Source of the DNA: Ciona intestinalis
Lineage: Eukaryota > Chordata > Ascidiacea > Phlebobranchia > Cionidae
Direction: 5' to 3'
Assembly (NCBI RefSeq): GCF_000224145.3
Contig: NW_004190465.2
Span: 1-64,000 of the forward strand
DNA: 64,000 nt
In this document: in pieces, positions 13,320 through 25,758 of the stretch
Layout: each line of letters starts with the position of its first letter
Position numbering within the stretch: position 1 is the stretch's first letter
Program-made: the position numbers and the translations under genes
The notes under the pieces: model-generated
Databases searched by the model: none
Seen by the model: only the letters and a program-made list of their open reading frames with translations
What the model was told of the DNA's origin: nothing

Positions 13320-16300
13320 TTTGCACAGCTTCCCGGCACGAGGAAGATTTATACAAGATACTTTTCGATGATTATAATATTTGGATTCGACCTGTTGCAC
13401 AAAGCAACCAAAGCGTTTTAATTAAGTTTGAATTATTCGTTTCGCAACTGGTTAAAGTGGTAGGTGAACAATATGCTATACTTAGGCTGCACCGTGGTCG
13501 AATGTTTGTAAGAGCAAAAAGAGGTTTTGTCAAATTTATATTGCCTGCTGAATCGTTAGGCACATGTAATGCTTTATGCAATTGAATTTGTTGCTTAATG
13601 ATTTCCCTTTGAACTTGAGCATACGGACTCTGACTCGTGTAATTTAGAGTATGATAACGACCCACTCGCTTTACCTTTATTTTCCATATTTATGTTTTGC
13701 TTCTTATATTCTCACCTGCGATAATGGAACTTATAGAGTTATATTATAGGTTCGAATTGTCTATGCGTTCAATGCATTTTTTTAACTTTGTGGCTCCTTT
13801 TTGTTCCCTAAATTTTTCGCTTGGTTTTAATAAACTTTCGCTTTAACAATAAATAACAGTCTACTGACTCAATAGAAATGAAACCTTTTTCTACAGGATG
13901 AAATAAATCAAATTATGATGACCAATCTATGGTTAAAACAAGAATGGAATGATAACAAACTAAGATGGAAACCCAACGATTACGGGGGTGTTGAATATCT
14001 GAGAATACCAAGCGAAAATATATGGAAGCCAGATATAGTGCTTTATAACACGTGAGTGCTTTTTAACACCCGGGGCTTTTATTAAACTTTAATGTATTAA
14101 AGCTGTACTAAACTTAAATGACCCTTTAATAAAGAAAGGTTCGTTTTACTGTCAATTTCCATCTCTTCGATTTTGAATTGTGGTCCAAAAAGATAAGTCA
14201 ATTTAAACAAAGAAGCACTTTACAAGGATGTTTCTGTGCTTAAAAATCAATCAAACAAAACAGCAATTGATCTAACGGTTTGTCTGACACACTTTCCTAA
14301 ACAAAAACAAAAACACATCTTTCGACATTTGTGTTAATTTACTTTGCTTCAGAGCTGTTGGGAAATTCCAAGTAGATCAAAATACGAAAGCTTTATTGAA
14401 ATACAACGGCGATATATCATGGATGCCACCAGCAATATTCAAAAGCTCATGTAGCATAGATGTCACTTATTTTCCTTTTGACACGCAGGTACGTTTAAAT
14501 AATGCAGCGTGTAATCGCACTAATTAACATTCGCAGGAACCAAATGTTTCAAAACTTTGTTCAAAATTCCATGCCTGTAGTGTGAACGGAATGTCGTACA
14601 GTATGTATGAAATTCGCAAATGTTCCAACCCAGTGCTTACTTGTAGTAATTTACAGCAATAGAGACTAAACAACTAAACAATAACTGTTACAAAGTTGCA
14701 TCCGTGGTAACTTGTAAGAAAAAGTATTCTTTGTATGGAACACCCGTGTTGTTCATCAGGTCTGGCTTACTACGCGAGAATAAATATAGCGGGGTGGGGA
14801 AAGACAGGACACCTTTAGCACATAACATCCAAATATCCTGATCGAGTTTTAAACAATTAACAACGGTCTATGGGAGTTGTGAAGATACGGTTTACAATTG
14901 TTTGAATGTTATTTATTTACTACCAAATGTTACCAGAAAATATAATGAAAAGGTGTCCTATCTTCTCCCACCCTACTATATAACGATAAAAATTATCATT
15001 ATAATGTTCATAATGATAAACTTATTATTAGAACTGTACAATGAAGTTTGGATCATGGACTTACGATAAGGCACGAGTCAACTTGGTTATGAAGGGCAAA
15101 GAGGCGAATAGAAAGGAATATTGGGAAAGTGGGGAATGGGAAGTCCTTGGAGTATTTGGATATCGGTATGTTAGATTATATTATAAAGTGTTTTGTCCAT
15201 GTCGCAACACTTTCGTTGTAACTAAATCTGTATAGCCTCACCATTTAATGTCGCTGGGAACTTAGTAAAACTTATACTGTGTTTTCAAACGAATAAATAT
15301 AATATTCTTAAACTCTCTTTAAAATGTATCAGTGCTTTTTTTATTTCGACTCAGCTTTTATCGTAAACGTAAACAATGTAAAATTTCTTTTTTTTCAGAC
15401 ACGAAAGAAAATATAATTGTTGCCCAGAAGTTTACCCAGATGTTACATACTCGTTTCATATTCGTCGTCTGCCTCTCTTCTACATGATAAACTTAATCAT
15501 CCCATGTCTTCTTATATCTTTCCTCACAGTACTTGTATTTTACCTGCCGTCAGATTGTGGAGAAAAGATAACACTCTGCATATCAGTTCTTCTTTCATTG
15601 ACGGTATGTAGAGTTTGTCATTACCAAGCGCCGTAGGTGAGTTGGTTAGCGCGCATGCCTCTAACCCAGAGGTAATGGGTTCAAGGCACGTCACTGCTAC
15701 GTTTTGGGCGTATGTGTCTTTAGGCAATACATTTACTAACAATTGTTCCAACCCAGTGGTCACTAAGTTATTTTCCAGTCACGCGGGGATAAAGCAAGCG
15801 CTTTTATATTAATATTCGAATAGATTTAAAAGAATATTCAAGGTCATAAAACGCTGGTGATGTTACTGGTAAGATTTGCCAGTGAAACAGTTTTGTAGAT
15901 AACTATTACAAAGCACACAGCAAAATAGGTTACAATTTTTTTATAGCTAAAACAACAGTTTGCAATCGGAAGTGTCAAAAATATCGTTGACATAAATGAG
16001 TGTTTTATTATGGTATGATCATTTTGGAAAGTAAACGTATTTTAATAACAGGTCTTTTTACTCGTGATAACTGAAATAATTCCATCTACGTCACTCGTGA
16101 TACCACTTATCGGACAATATCTTCTTTTCACCATGATTTTCGTGACACTGTCGATCGTGATCACTGTGTTTGTTCTAAACGTTCATTATCGTTCTGAGAA
16201 CACACATACTATGCCACCGTGGATCAGGAGAGTGTTTCTGGAGTGTTTACCCAAGGCATGACATTTAAACATGAACTAATATTCCGAATGATTTATGTAA

Positions 16301-18175
16301 TTAATAAGACATATGTTTAGGTCATGTTCATGAAACGACCAAAGAAACGAAAACGTGCAGTTTATAAATTAGCAAAAAATCTTGTTAATTTTACTCCGGT
16401 GGAAAAACTAGACACCCATGTGTTTGATGAAAATGGAGATTACAAGATTGCCGTAAGTTATTTAATACTTTTCTTAAAACATAAACTAAACCATAATTTT
16501 CCTACGCCGTTGCACAGATGTTTATCGCGCCTGCCTCTTATCCATAGGTAATGGGTTAAGGCTCTTCGTTGCTACCATTGTGGGCGTGTGTGTCTCTAGG
16601 CAAAACACTTAGCGTCAAATATACTCCGACCCAGTGGTCACTAATAGGTTATTCAAATTTTCAGCCACACCTAAAAAAATCCTCAAATTAATATTCACCT
16701 ACAAAGTAACATACATGGTAACTCGTAAGCTGCACGAAGTGTATGAAATAAAACACCCGTGTGACGATTGTCGTTTTACGGCCACGCGATGATAAAGTAA
16801 AAACTTACATACATGAATACAATTTTAATAATTTTACCCTATTTCAGTTTTTCGGCCAAGATTCAAACAGAAAAGCACAAACGCAAGCTTCTAACACGGA
16901 CAATAATTTGCCTAAAGAAGTGAAACGAGCAATAGAAAGTGTAATATACATTGCCAATCATTTAAAAGTGGACGATGAGTCAACGGAGGTAAACATTGAA
17001 TTTTGATGTTTTCTATATTTATATGGAGTATTATCGTATGACACTACATAATAATAATATGAATTTATTTGTCTCTTCGATTATGGTATAATTGGTTTAA
17101 AAATATTGTAAACAAAAACACGTACAGGATATACCAGCAAAACAAAAGTTGTTAAAACACGATTACAGTTAAACTTTTAACTGGAAGAAAATAAGCGTGG
17201 TCGCTACACCTAGCAGACAAACGAGCCATTTATGTTTAATTAGTTAAACTTCTAATAGAAACAAAAGTGCGCGCAAAGATACGACCCATAGAATTAATAT
17301 AACTTTTGTATGGTCTTGCATTGGTTATAAAATTACCAATGCAAGTAAAGTAATTTAAAAAAAAACGGAAAATAAAGTACTATGGGATAAGATAATATAC
17401 CGTTTGCACCTAAACTTATATTTTCAAATTGTATTTTTAACAACTAACAACGCTTTTTGACGCCACGTGGCTATAAGGTGATATAATTCTATAAATTATT
17501 TCTTGTCTAGTCCCGAGTTAAACGATAAAAAAAATTAAAAACATGTTACTATATAGTGAAGTGGGGTAAGATGGGACTCTTTTTTAAATCTCATTGGAGA
17601 ACTGTTGTTGGTATAATGTTAAAATATATTTTGAAAGCTTGGGAAATATGTGTGTCCCGCCGTATTACCCTCACTCCACTATATTTAGTTACAAAGTTTG
17701 CCCATGAGTTTTGGACGATATATATTGAACGGTAAGGTTATTATATCAGAATGTAAGTCATGATAATGCGGTACATGAACTGACCTGGTTGAACCTTGGT
17801 AAGCTGACGCATTGATTATATCTGTGATCGATATATCATTGCATCATCATTTGTATTATATATATATGGCACTGCGTATTTACGGAAAGTTTCAATCTTT
17901 AATTTCATCAAATATCGTATTCTATGTAATACGAGCCTCGTAATAATTTTTTTGTCAAAACGTGTAATCTTCATAACTGTATATTCAAAATGCATTAAAC
18001 AAATTCCATTCAACTGCAGATTGAAAACGATTGGAAATATGTTGGCATGGTTATTGACCGAATATTTCTATGGATTTTTATCGTTGTTTGCATACTTGGT
18101 ACTACAGGCCTGTTCTTACGTCCGTTATTAGATGATGAACATGTTAGTTCAGCACACGCACACGAAGACAAATAA
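13320..18175 (+). CDS. Nicotinic acetylcholine receptor alpha-type subunit (5' exon not found)
   Basis: Nine exons: 13320-13459, 13897-14051, 14353-14488, 15032-15165, 15399-15603, 16052-16255, 16321-16452, 16848-16988, 18020-18175; all phases agree. Order: extracellular agonist domain with loop [11 protein letters not shown], Cys-loop [15 protein letters not shown] (13 residues between cysteines), loop B GSWTYD, and loop [14 protein letters not shown] with the vicinal Cys pair that marks an alpha subunit. M1 follows, then M2 [20 protein letters not shown] with Glu at -1' and Leu at 9' (cation channel), M3, a short cytoplasmic loop with an MA helix, M4 [20 protein letters not shown] and a short C-terminal tail. 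The family forms pentameric acetylcholine-gated cation channels at the plasma membrane. It resembles vertebrate alpha2/3/4/6 more than alpha7, from memory only. The intron at 16256-16320 has a GC donor. The signal-peptide exon is missing; it must end in phase 1. Confidence 0.95.
14690..14783 (+). mobile_element. Decayed SINE tail
   Basis: Shows the TGTTACAAAGT...GGTAACTTGTAAG...ACACCCGTGTTG...CGCGAGAATAAA order of the SINE tail with many changes. Confidence 0.45.
14784..14982. mobile_element. Palindromic MITE copy in nAChR intron
   Basis: TATAGCGGGGTGGGGAAAGAC start, core, TCTTCTCCCACCCTACTATA end. Confidence 0.9.
15622..15800 (+). mobile_element. tRNA-derived SINE, shortened
   Basis: Head GCGCCGTAGGTGAGTTGGTT with A-box-like TTGGTTAGCGC and B-box-like GGGTTCAAGGC, then CCAACCCAGTGGTCAC and a jump to CACGCGGGGATAAAG. 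It starts about 20 bp after an exon of the receptor gene. Confidence 0.8.
16503..16815 (+). mobile_element. tRNA-derived SINE, full length
   Basis: Head CGCCGTTGCACAGATGTTTA, A/B-box remnants (ATCGCGCCTGCC, AATGGGTTAAGGCTC), CCGACCCAGTGGTCACTAAT, CATGGTAACTCGTAAGCTG, and tail GGCCACGCGATGATAAAG. Confidence 0.85.
17059..17245 (+). repeat. Dispersed repeat (family 3)
   Basis: TTTGTCTCTTCGATTATGG, AAAAGTTGTTAAAACACG and AAGCGTGGTCGCTACACCTA match segments at 36.8-37.2, 53.9 and 59.7 kb. No terminal repeats were identified. Confidence 0.6.
17374..17550. mobile_element. Decayed MITE copy
   Basis: AGTACTATGGGATAAGATAAT start and core AACTAACAACGCTTTTTGAC; it belongs to a diverged subfamily with AACGC in place of AACGG. 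Confidence 0.6.
17550..17685. mobile_element. Short MITE copy adjoining the previous one
   Basis: TATATAGTGAAGTGGGGTAAG start and TTACCCTCACTCCACTATAT end with a reduced core; the two share the TATATAGT junction. Confidence 0.75.
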
Positions 18176-18325
18176 CAATGTTTAAATTTATCTTTTAAGT
18201 TGTGTATTTTGTTTTGATATTTTCATTTAAAAGATTTATAAATTTAGTTTTAAAAAACTTATGTTTGCGTTGGGAATATAAACTGCTGTTTTACCCAAAT
18301 CCTTCTTCGTGTACTGTATGTGTAC

Positions 18326-18497
<172 letters not shown>

Positions 18498-18812
18498 TCT
18501 CTGTACATTTACGTTATAACGCCATGAATCGTATATAGCTTTCTAATGTTGTATGAAAAGTTGGAGCAGTCGTTAATAACGAGTTACAAGGTAATGCCCT
18601 TTTCACGTAAATCGTTACATTTTTTGGCAATAAAATAAAACAAGGCTTTACTATTTGTATTAGGCTGTAACATTGTGTGAAAAAGCAATAAACTGTATTT
18701 CTTAATGTGACAATGTTGCGTCCACGCTCAACATGATTTTAGGAAATTATCTTTATGGAAAATAACGTGCATTTTTCGCACTAACGTTATGTTTGCCATA
18801 CTTGGGAAAACC

Positions 18813-19000
18813 AATATATCGCAATGTGGAGTAAGCTGGGATACTGTTAACACCGAAATCCCATATTCCCTTACTATAGGTTTTGAACAAATGACAACGC
18901 CACTTTAGAGTCACGTGCCAAGGTTGTATAATTCTGTAAATATTCTTTGTTTGTTACCAAATGAAACGGGAAAAGAAAAGGGAAACTACCCCGTATAAAC
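18813..19000. mobile_element. Decayed MITE copy
   Basis: AATGTGGAGTAAGCTGGGATAC start and core GACAACGCCACTTTAGAGTC; the right end is poorly kept. Confidence 0.55.
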
Positions 19001-19407
19001 CACAGCCTTAAGATATTTTTATTTACCAAGAACGCTGTTCTTTGAACCGTGTTTTTTCTTATTGTATGGATTTCCAGATACAGTTGGGTCAGCATGTTAT
19101 AATATTATTCTTTTTTTATTTAATCGGTTAAATAATCAAGATTAGTAAGAAATGCCAGAATATATAGCGAAAAACGAAAGTGGTTAATTAAGCTCATGGT
19201 TATTTACAATTAAGTTTAACATAGCTGTAGTTTATCTGTGGGAGATAAAAAAAGATTGAATGAAATATTTTACACGGAGAAAATACACAATTCACGTTGG
19301 GCTATGAACATTTAATTTGTGTAATATTCGTAAAGTGTATTACGCCTTCAGAAAATACATAGCACAATTTTCCAACATTTGTGCTCAAAATGTGTTACTT
19401 TTTGCCG

Positions 19408-21607
19408 TTAATTACATACATACTTAATTTGCACATACTTATATGTGCCATAACACGGATCACCAAACACACTGTTGGTTGCTCTAATAGTGCAGGTTTT
19501 CCTGCTTTGGCACAAACCCCGGATATAAATGGGTGAATGAACAGCTTTGCACGATGTAGTATAAGTGTTACCGCTTGGGCACCTGCGGAATTTTTTATTT
19601 ATTAAATATTCTCCACCTATTGCGGCAACTGACATTTATATGGTAGTATACATAGTAGGATGGGAGAAGACGGAACACAATACGCGCATAATACCCAAGT
19701 ATCTTGATTGTGTTTTAAATAATTAACAACGGTTCATTGGAGTCGTGGGATAAGGTTTAATAAATCTTTGATTGTTTTTTGTTTACTACCTAATGGAACG
19801 AGAAAATGGGATAAAGAGGTGTCCCATTTTTTCCCACTTTACTATATATTGAGTATAAGTGCATAAAAAACCATAACATTTTTTTAATCTATTTCATAAT
19901 AAATACGAATTATTTTTACCTTTAGTGTACAAGTAAGATGTTTGACACTGTACTTGCATTTTTATTGACAGTCGTTATAACACGACATTTTTAATGCATG
20001 GCTGACAATTTAGACAACCAACAACCAAAAATGCACAACTAGGTCGGAGCGATTGTTGTTAAGTGTCTTATCTATGGGTACCAGCAGCGACAACATCGAG
20101 ACGAGCTAACCGTTATAACAGGGAAGAGATATTTATAACTCACGTGGTTCTGTCGATTCTTCCATAAAAGGAATCCAAGACATTAATTGTGGAACCTTGT
20201 TCACAAGATATGGTTGATTGACTGTTTTCACAAATTGTGGCTGTCCGAACGCCGGAATTTACGTTTTCTGTCAATAATTTTGATTAGTTTAGTGCACTTG
20301 CGTATCATTATTTTTAGTAAATACTTTTTAAACAACATCATGAAATTTGAGTATTATGAAAATCCCAAAAAAACGCAATAGTATATTTATTTTTTGTACG
20401 GCTGTCGTTCGAAAGCACATTCGTGACCATCGCATTATTGAAGCAATAACCGTTAAAAAAGACAGGGTAACACTAATTTACTGACGCGCGGATGTGCGGA
20501 TACTTACGGACAACAACCAAAAGTCAATAAACGTCCATATTACTTACGGATGGTGGTATATATGCAATACATATAGTTACGGATGGTGGTATATATGCAA
20601 TATATATAGTTACGGATGGTGGTATATATGCAATATATATAGTTACGGATGGTGGTACATATGCAATACATATAGTTATACGGATGGTGGTATATATGCA
20701 TTATAGTTACGGAATCCGTGCGCTGTTATACCACCCAAATGATGCGCTGTTATATTCTTTATGTCAACACCGGAGTTCTGGTGCGAATTACCCACAAACT
20801 TAATAACTTAAAGCATTCGAGGGTTTCAAAGCATAAATAAGTGATAATCATTACACTCAACACACCTTTGCATTGATATTCCAAATAAATATACTTGAAC
20901 GTCCCCCTGCAAGAATCACCAAACACACTGTTGCTTGCTAACAGACTGCATGAGTTACGACCTTGGCATTTCCCTCTAATTAAGGTCTCTGACGTCGATG
21001 CTCTGCAGGTTGTTGTGTGTATGGTTCCTGACGGGCACCTAGGTTTACAGAGTCATTAAGCTAAAATAGAGATATGGTTTGTCTACGATACCGTTCATAT
21101 AACAGAACTCAGTTTGAGACATTCAAAATTATTCCATTATATAGTATTGTGGGGAAATTGGAACACCTAAGCACATATTTTTCTAATACTTTGACAGTGA
21201 TTTTTATACTTAATATCTGTCATCGCCATTGGCACACGTTTCATATAATAGTCGCGAGACTACTGTCAAAGAATCCTGTAACATTACTGTTTGTTTATCA
21301 TCAAAGAGGGTACCGTAAAAATGTCCTACATTCCCCCATGACCCATTCCACCCCACCCTAAATTGATATTGTTTGTATGCTTACGTGTGCTGATTATCCC
21401 TTCCATAAAACGCCTCACGAATGTCAATTACATAACCTGGGAGACAGGTCACCGTTGTTCGCCCTCCCTCGCAAATTGACAGATACCGTGCGCTCACTGA
21501 ATATAAGTCGTTAATGTAGGTAATATATTATGAAACTAATTTAAGTTACCTGGGTTTAGCAGTGCAATACACAAGAGAAAGGAACAGAATCTGTCAATCA
21601 AAGTCAT
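19408..21607 (-). CDS. Secreted rhamnose-binding (SUEL-type) lectin with two domains
   Basis: Five exons, minus strand: 21607-21550, 21496-21385, 21038-20866, 20267-20144, 19582-19408. They sum to 642 nt (213 residues). Exon 1 encodes a signal peptide (MTLIDRFCSFLLCIALLNP). Domain 1 starts LSICEGGRTTVTCLPGY, continues FYGRDNQHT and ends with NSVFGDSCRGTFKYIYLEY. Domain 2 has TICENSQSTISCEQGS, FYGRIDRTT and NSVFGDPCYGTYKYVQIKY. Both show the family's YGR and FGDPC/FGDSC..GT.KY signatures and conserved cysteines. Each domain is split at the same place, just after YGR, so the second arose by duplication of a two-exon module. SUEL/RBL lectins bind galactose or rhamnose; in fish they act in egg cortical granules and innate defence. 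The target here is unknown. The protein ends at Asn after the last Cys, with no membrane anchor. Confidence 0.92.
19648..19849. mobile_element. Palindromic MITE copy in lectin intron
   Basis: TATACATAGTAGGATGGGAG start, full core, CCCATTTTTTCCCACTTTAC end. Confidence 0.87.
20000..20112 (-). mobile_element. Decayed SINE fragment
   Basis: GACAATTTAGACAACC, GAGCGATTGTTGTTAAGTGTC and CAGCAGCGACAAC keep the order of the reverse SINE body. Confidence 0.5.
20544..20713. repeat. 33-bp minisatellite, five units
   Basis: Unit TTACGGATGGTGGTATATAT plus GCAATA(C/T)ATATAG, repeated head to tail with few changes. It sits in the intron between the two lectin domains. Confidence 0.95.
21138..21362. mobile_element. 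Decayed MITE copy in lectin intron 2
   Basis: TATATAGTATTGTGGGGAAAT start and CCATTCCACCCCACCCTAAAT end with a diverged core. Confidence 0.6.
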
Positions 21608-22761
21608 ACTACCAATTATAAAGAAAAGATTTACAATAACTAAAACCCTAAAGGCAAACTGTAATAGAATGGCCAACATAGTGTTAAAGCATACAAACTG
21701 TAACCACAACGTAAAGCGTAAGGTAAAACGCCTAAGCAGTTAGAACTGCAACGCAAACGTTTAGTGCACAATTTGCAAGTAGAGCTGACAAGCGAAAAAC
21801 AAAATTGCTGTGAGCCAGTGAAGTGTAAAAACCCACAGCTGTTTACCGATGGAGACTCAAATATTTCGAGTCCATACCTTATGCTATATAAGTATGTAGT
21901 TATAATATATACAAACTGAGCAGTGCATTTTGGCACAAAAACCTAATTTTTGTCAATTATACATATACGACACCCAATGAACACACACTATATTCACTAT
22001 AAACCGTTTTCGTTGAGATTTTTGTTTGACTTTTGCTGCGTGACGTTAAATTAAATAATGAATATTAAAGAGTATGTTAACATTAGAGTTGTACAGTTCC
22101 GGGACGATGTGGTGTATTTTAAACTTTAACTATATAGTCAAACTTGTCATTGGTTTAAAATGTTCATATTTCATGAATTTTGATATTCGTTATTTTGGCG
22201 CTAATTTTGGGTCAGATTAATTATGTCATATTAGGGTGAAAATAATTCTTTTGGTAATATTAACAATGTAAGCTATAGAAAAATAATGGGTAATAGTTTG
22301 ACAGGTCCATCGGCACGTGCTTGAAAGAAGAATAATAAATTTAATTACTCGCTAATTAGGTGTTTAGGCTCATATAGATTCATCTAATTGGTTCAAAATA
22401 TCAGACTGCATCAAATGCTCTTAACGGTTTATTGTTTAGGATATATTTGAAAGTATCGCATTTAACCAATCGTTAACTAACTCGGTGCGCAGTTTTAAAC
22501 TGAACATTTTTATTACGAAAACCAAAAGACCACGTATCATATAGATTATAACGTGTATGGTAGGCCATGTATGAGTGCATATAGAGAGTATAATGGTACC
22601 GATATTTAAATCTTGAGTACTATTAGTACACAGTTGGGTAAGTGATATTTTCGTAATCTTTACTTTAATACAAGGATCACCCACAATAATGGTTAAGCAA
22701 AAGTGTTAACATTTACAAACTTAAAAGTTCTCCTTATGCGAAAAACAGTTAATACACTGCA
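21608..22761. other. Intergenic region, lectin promoter side and CAP gene 3' side
   Basis: No gene, repeat family member or RNA signature recognised. It is AT-rich with several short frames lacking splice or motif support. Confidence 0.5.
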
Positions 22762-25242
22762 TTATCCTTGCAATCGACGTGGTCCATTTTGTCGTGGTCG
22801 ATTTTGTTGTCTGTTTTGTTGAATTGCACGAAGTAACCATTTAGGCATAGCAGCACTATTTGGTAAATAAGGGTTTGGCAGCATCGGCCAGTTCTGTCCA
22901 TTTAACCAAGATACTTGGTTCAATAGATTTTGGATTTGCCTTGGACTAAGTCGTTGTCCGTTGTTTGTTATGTAAAACCAAAACGGAACATTTGTCCAGA
23001 AAGGTACATAGTTTGTGGTTGTTGTTTCTGAAATGATAACTTATGATTCAAAATATCCCCGAAATAGTTTGCGCGAACTTACCGGGTGTTGTTGTTGTTG
23101 TTGAAGGTTCTGTTGTTGTTGTCCACGGTTGTGTAGAAGTTGTATACCATGGCTGTGTTATTGTCATCCACGGAAACGTTATTGTTGACCACGGTTGTGT
23201 TGTTGTTGGTGGTTGTGTTGTTGTTGATGGTTGTGTTGTTGTTGGGGGTTGTGTTGTTGTTGGGGGTTGTGTTGTTGTTGGGGGTTGTGTTGTTGTTGGG
23301 GGTTGTGTTGTTGTTGGTGGTTGTGTTGTTGTTGGTGGTTGTGTTGTTGTTGGGGGTTGTGTTGTTGGTGGTGGTTGTGTTGTTGTTGGTGGTTGTGTTG
23401 TTGTTGGCACAGGGGGTGTAACAACACGTGTTGTTGTAGTTAAAGGTTGAGGTGATATGACGTCTCCCCGGTTTACATTTGCACATAAACCATCAGAGCA
23501 AACATCTGTTGAGTCTGTACAGCTGGAACATCTACTACCAACTTTATATGGCTTTCCTACCCTCCCAGTGTTCCAATCCAAATAACTGAAATTAAATTAA
23601 TTTAATGCCGTTGTGGTAAGGGGTTTCAAATTAAATTAAATTCCGCTAAATGTAAACGGTCGATTTGTTGAAAGTTATCACTTTAATTAGTAATATCATA
23701 GGGTGAGGGAAGATGGGACACCTTTGAAACATAATATTCAAATATACTGATCGTGTTTTAAACAATAAATAGCAACGGTTCATGAGAGTCGTGAGGATGC
23801 AGTTTTATAATTCTTCGAATGATTTTTGTTTACTACCAATTGGGACGAGAAAATAGAATGAAAGGTGTCCCATTTCCCCCCACCCTACTATACATATTGT
23901 GATTTTATGTAGACTTACTTTCCCGACGGTCCATAGTTGCAAACAACGTAAATTGAGTGACTGGCGAATCTGTTTTAAATGATAACAAAATTATTTATAT
24001 AAGTTTAAAGGTAATTAAGTCGAACTCACTGATGTTGGCAAAAAGCAGCTCCGCATCCAACTTTGTGACTGTCAGCCCACACCACCTGTGTGTAATGTCC
24101 ACACTGTCTCCCGGGTTTGCATATTTGTGTGCTGTATGTAAAATCGTGTGTCTGCAACACTTTTTCACATTAGTACATTTGGATTATCATCTACCTACAA
24201 CACCATTTATGCCAACAGTCAATACCTCGTTCCACCAATTAAATGTTGTTTCTTTGATAAAGTCCCGACTAACCGGCGAAAATGCGTACGCCATTGCTAG
24301 ATTTTCTCCAAGAACACTGAAATCATTTGTTTTCCGAGTGTCTGCTGGGCTATGTTTCCACAAGCACTTGCTAGATAAGTTATAAACAGTAGTTTTACTT
24401 GATAAACTATAGTCTTTTTTTTATAAATTCCCTTTAAAAAAATCTTTAAACTTTTAATTTAAAAGTAATGATTTTGACTATTTATCTTCGCATGGCGGGA
24501 CAACTTCGAAACGAAACCAGATGTTATATATTGCGCACCATATGCTGTGATTTCATATGTAAGTCGTGACCGATTACAAGTATATTAGTGTAGGGTAAAT
24601 GGGGAACCTTTTTTTGCTAAACATTTAAATAGTTATAAAATCGTATCCCTAAAACCCCTGTAGACCGGTTTAACTGTTTAAAACACGATCAAGATATTCG
24701 GATATTATGTGCGGAAGCTGTCCCGTCTTCCCCTACCCTACTATATGCAACTTTGGTAGGAAAAAATTATAACAAATTCTCTAGATAACAAACAGCCCAA
24801 TTATATACAACACCAGTTGCTTACTTGGCGTATGCCTTTGCCACTGCTGCGACATCATTATCCCATGCCATGAGCCTCATATTTGAAGCCGGGTCCATTC
24901 TTCTATACTTGTTATGTTCACTGACAAAATGAGTAATTTCATCCTCAGTAAGTGCTATTTCTCCATTTACAGCAAGCGCACCAGCTAAACTCCTCCGAAA
25001 TCGTTCATCTGCACGGCTAGGAAAATTATTCCATAAATAAATAATTAGGAATAGATAAGATATACCGCACATAAAGGCTACAATTATTTTATGCAGGGTT
25101 ATTTATATAAAATACGATTATATTTATGTTTATGCTACTCACGTTTCAATTCATTTAGAATATTTGCATCTGATATAACAGACAGAGCAAAGATAAAAAA
25201 TAAAACTTTTAAACCGAACTGAAAATTCATTTTTGCAAGCAT
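22762..25242 (-). CDS. Secreted CAP/SCP-domain protein with Pro/Thr repeat stalk
   Basis: Seven exons, minus strand: 25242-25143, 25008-24825, 24370-24226, 24151-24030, 23969-23919, 23585-23083, 23027-22762. They total 1371 nt (456 residues). The start MLAKMNFQFGLKVLFFIFAL gives a signal peptide; an in-frame ATG at 25230 is an alternative. The CAP domain shows HNKYRRMDPASNM, CLWKHS, GENLAMAY, NWWNE, the signature GHYTQVVWADSHKVGCG, and YVVCNYGPSGN. It ends PYKVGSRCSSC with a short Cys-rich hinge. A low-complexity stretch of PPTTTQ hexapeptides follows, probably O-glycosylated and mucin-like, then a unique tail with FWTNVPFWFYITNNGQRL and a basic, Gln/Asn-rich end. CAP proteins are secreted; roles include sterol or lipid binding and gamete or immune functions, and none can be assigned here. 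Head-to-head neighbour of the CAP-TSR gene. Confidence 0.92.
23196..23412. repeat. Coding minisatellite, 18-bp units (PPTTTQ)n
   Basis: About a dozen units of TGTTGTTGTTGGGGGTTG type on the plus strand, read as PPTTTQ on the minus strand; one unit is altered to PPPTTQ. Long runs in other frames are by-products. Confidence 0.95.
23695..23894. mobile_element. Palindromic MITE copy in CAP gene intron
   Basis: TCATAGGGTGAGGGAAGATGG start, full core, CCATTTCCCCCCACCCTACT end. Confidence 0.9.
24582..24746. mobile_element. MITE copy, reverse core
   Basis: TATTAGTGTAGGGTAAATGG start, TTTAAAACACGATCAAGATAT core, CTTCCCCTACCCTACTATAT end. Confidence 0.82.
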
Positions 25243-25563
25243 TTCAACCTTAGCAAATTTATCTGGCAAGTATGTAACAACACAACTTATAAATGACTAT
25301 CTTGCATAGTTTAACAAGCCTGGTTGCACAAGTGATCTAATAAAGTTACAGTCGTATTTTAGTGACATCCCCACACCTCACGAAGTTGTAAACCACTACA
25401 AAGATTCGAAGTTTGACCACGTTAATTACTTTATTGCAGCTGTTATACATCACCTGCGATAAATTGATAGATGATTTCATATGAACGACGTTATATAACA
25501 GCAACATAACCATACTTCATCTATTCTTACAAACTCTAACTAAATATTTTTAAAAATATCAAC

Positions 25564-25758
25564 ATACAGTACTATGGGGTAAGATGAGACACCTTTAGCA
25601 CATAAAACTCATAGTTCCTGATCGTGTTTTATCAATTAAGAACGCTGTTTTGGAGTCGCGGTTTTAGTGGTTTAGAATTCCGTAAATATCCTTTGTTTAC
25701 TACGAACCAAAATAAAAAGAGCTTAAAAAAATGTCCCATATTACCCAACCCAGTATAT
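25564..25758. mobile_element. MITE copy in the CAP-CAP spacer
   Basis: CAGTACTATGGGGTAAGATGA start, core AATTAAGAACGCTG, CATATTACCCAACCCAGTAT end. Confidence 0.8.

Noticed and set aside
15622-15700. tRNA-like segment with A- and B-box words
   Set aside because: It is the head of a SINE present in over ten copies; it lacks a paired acceptor stem and continues into the SINE body.
20544-20713. Evenly spaced repeat that could suggest a CRISPR array
   Set aside because: The units are contiguous without variable spacers, and this is a eukaryotic intron.
21640-21936. 98-codon minus-strand frame upstream of the lectin start
   Set aside because: No motif or splice support; the lectin signal-peptide exon at 21607-21550 uses another frame.
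23043-23450. Long Val/Gly, Asn/Thr, Gln/His and Leu/Val frames over the Pro/Thr repeat
   Set aside because: They are the other five readings of the (PPTTTQ)n array; only the minus-strand PT frame links in phase to the CAP exons.
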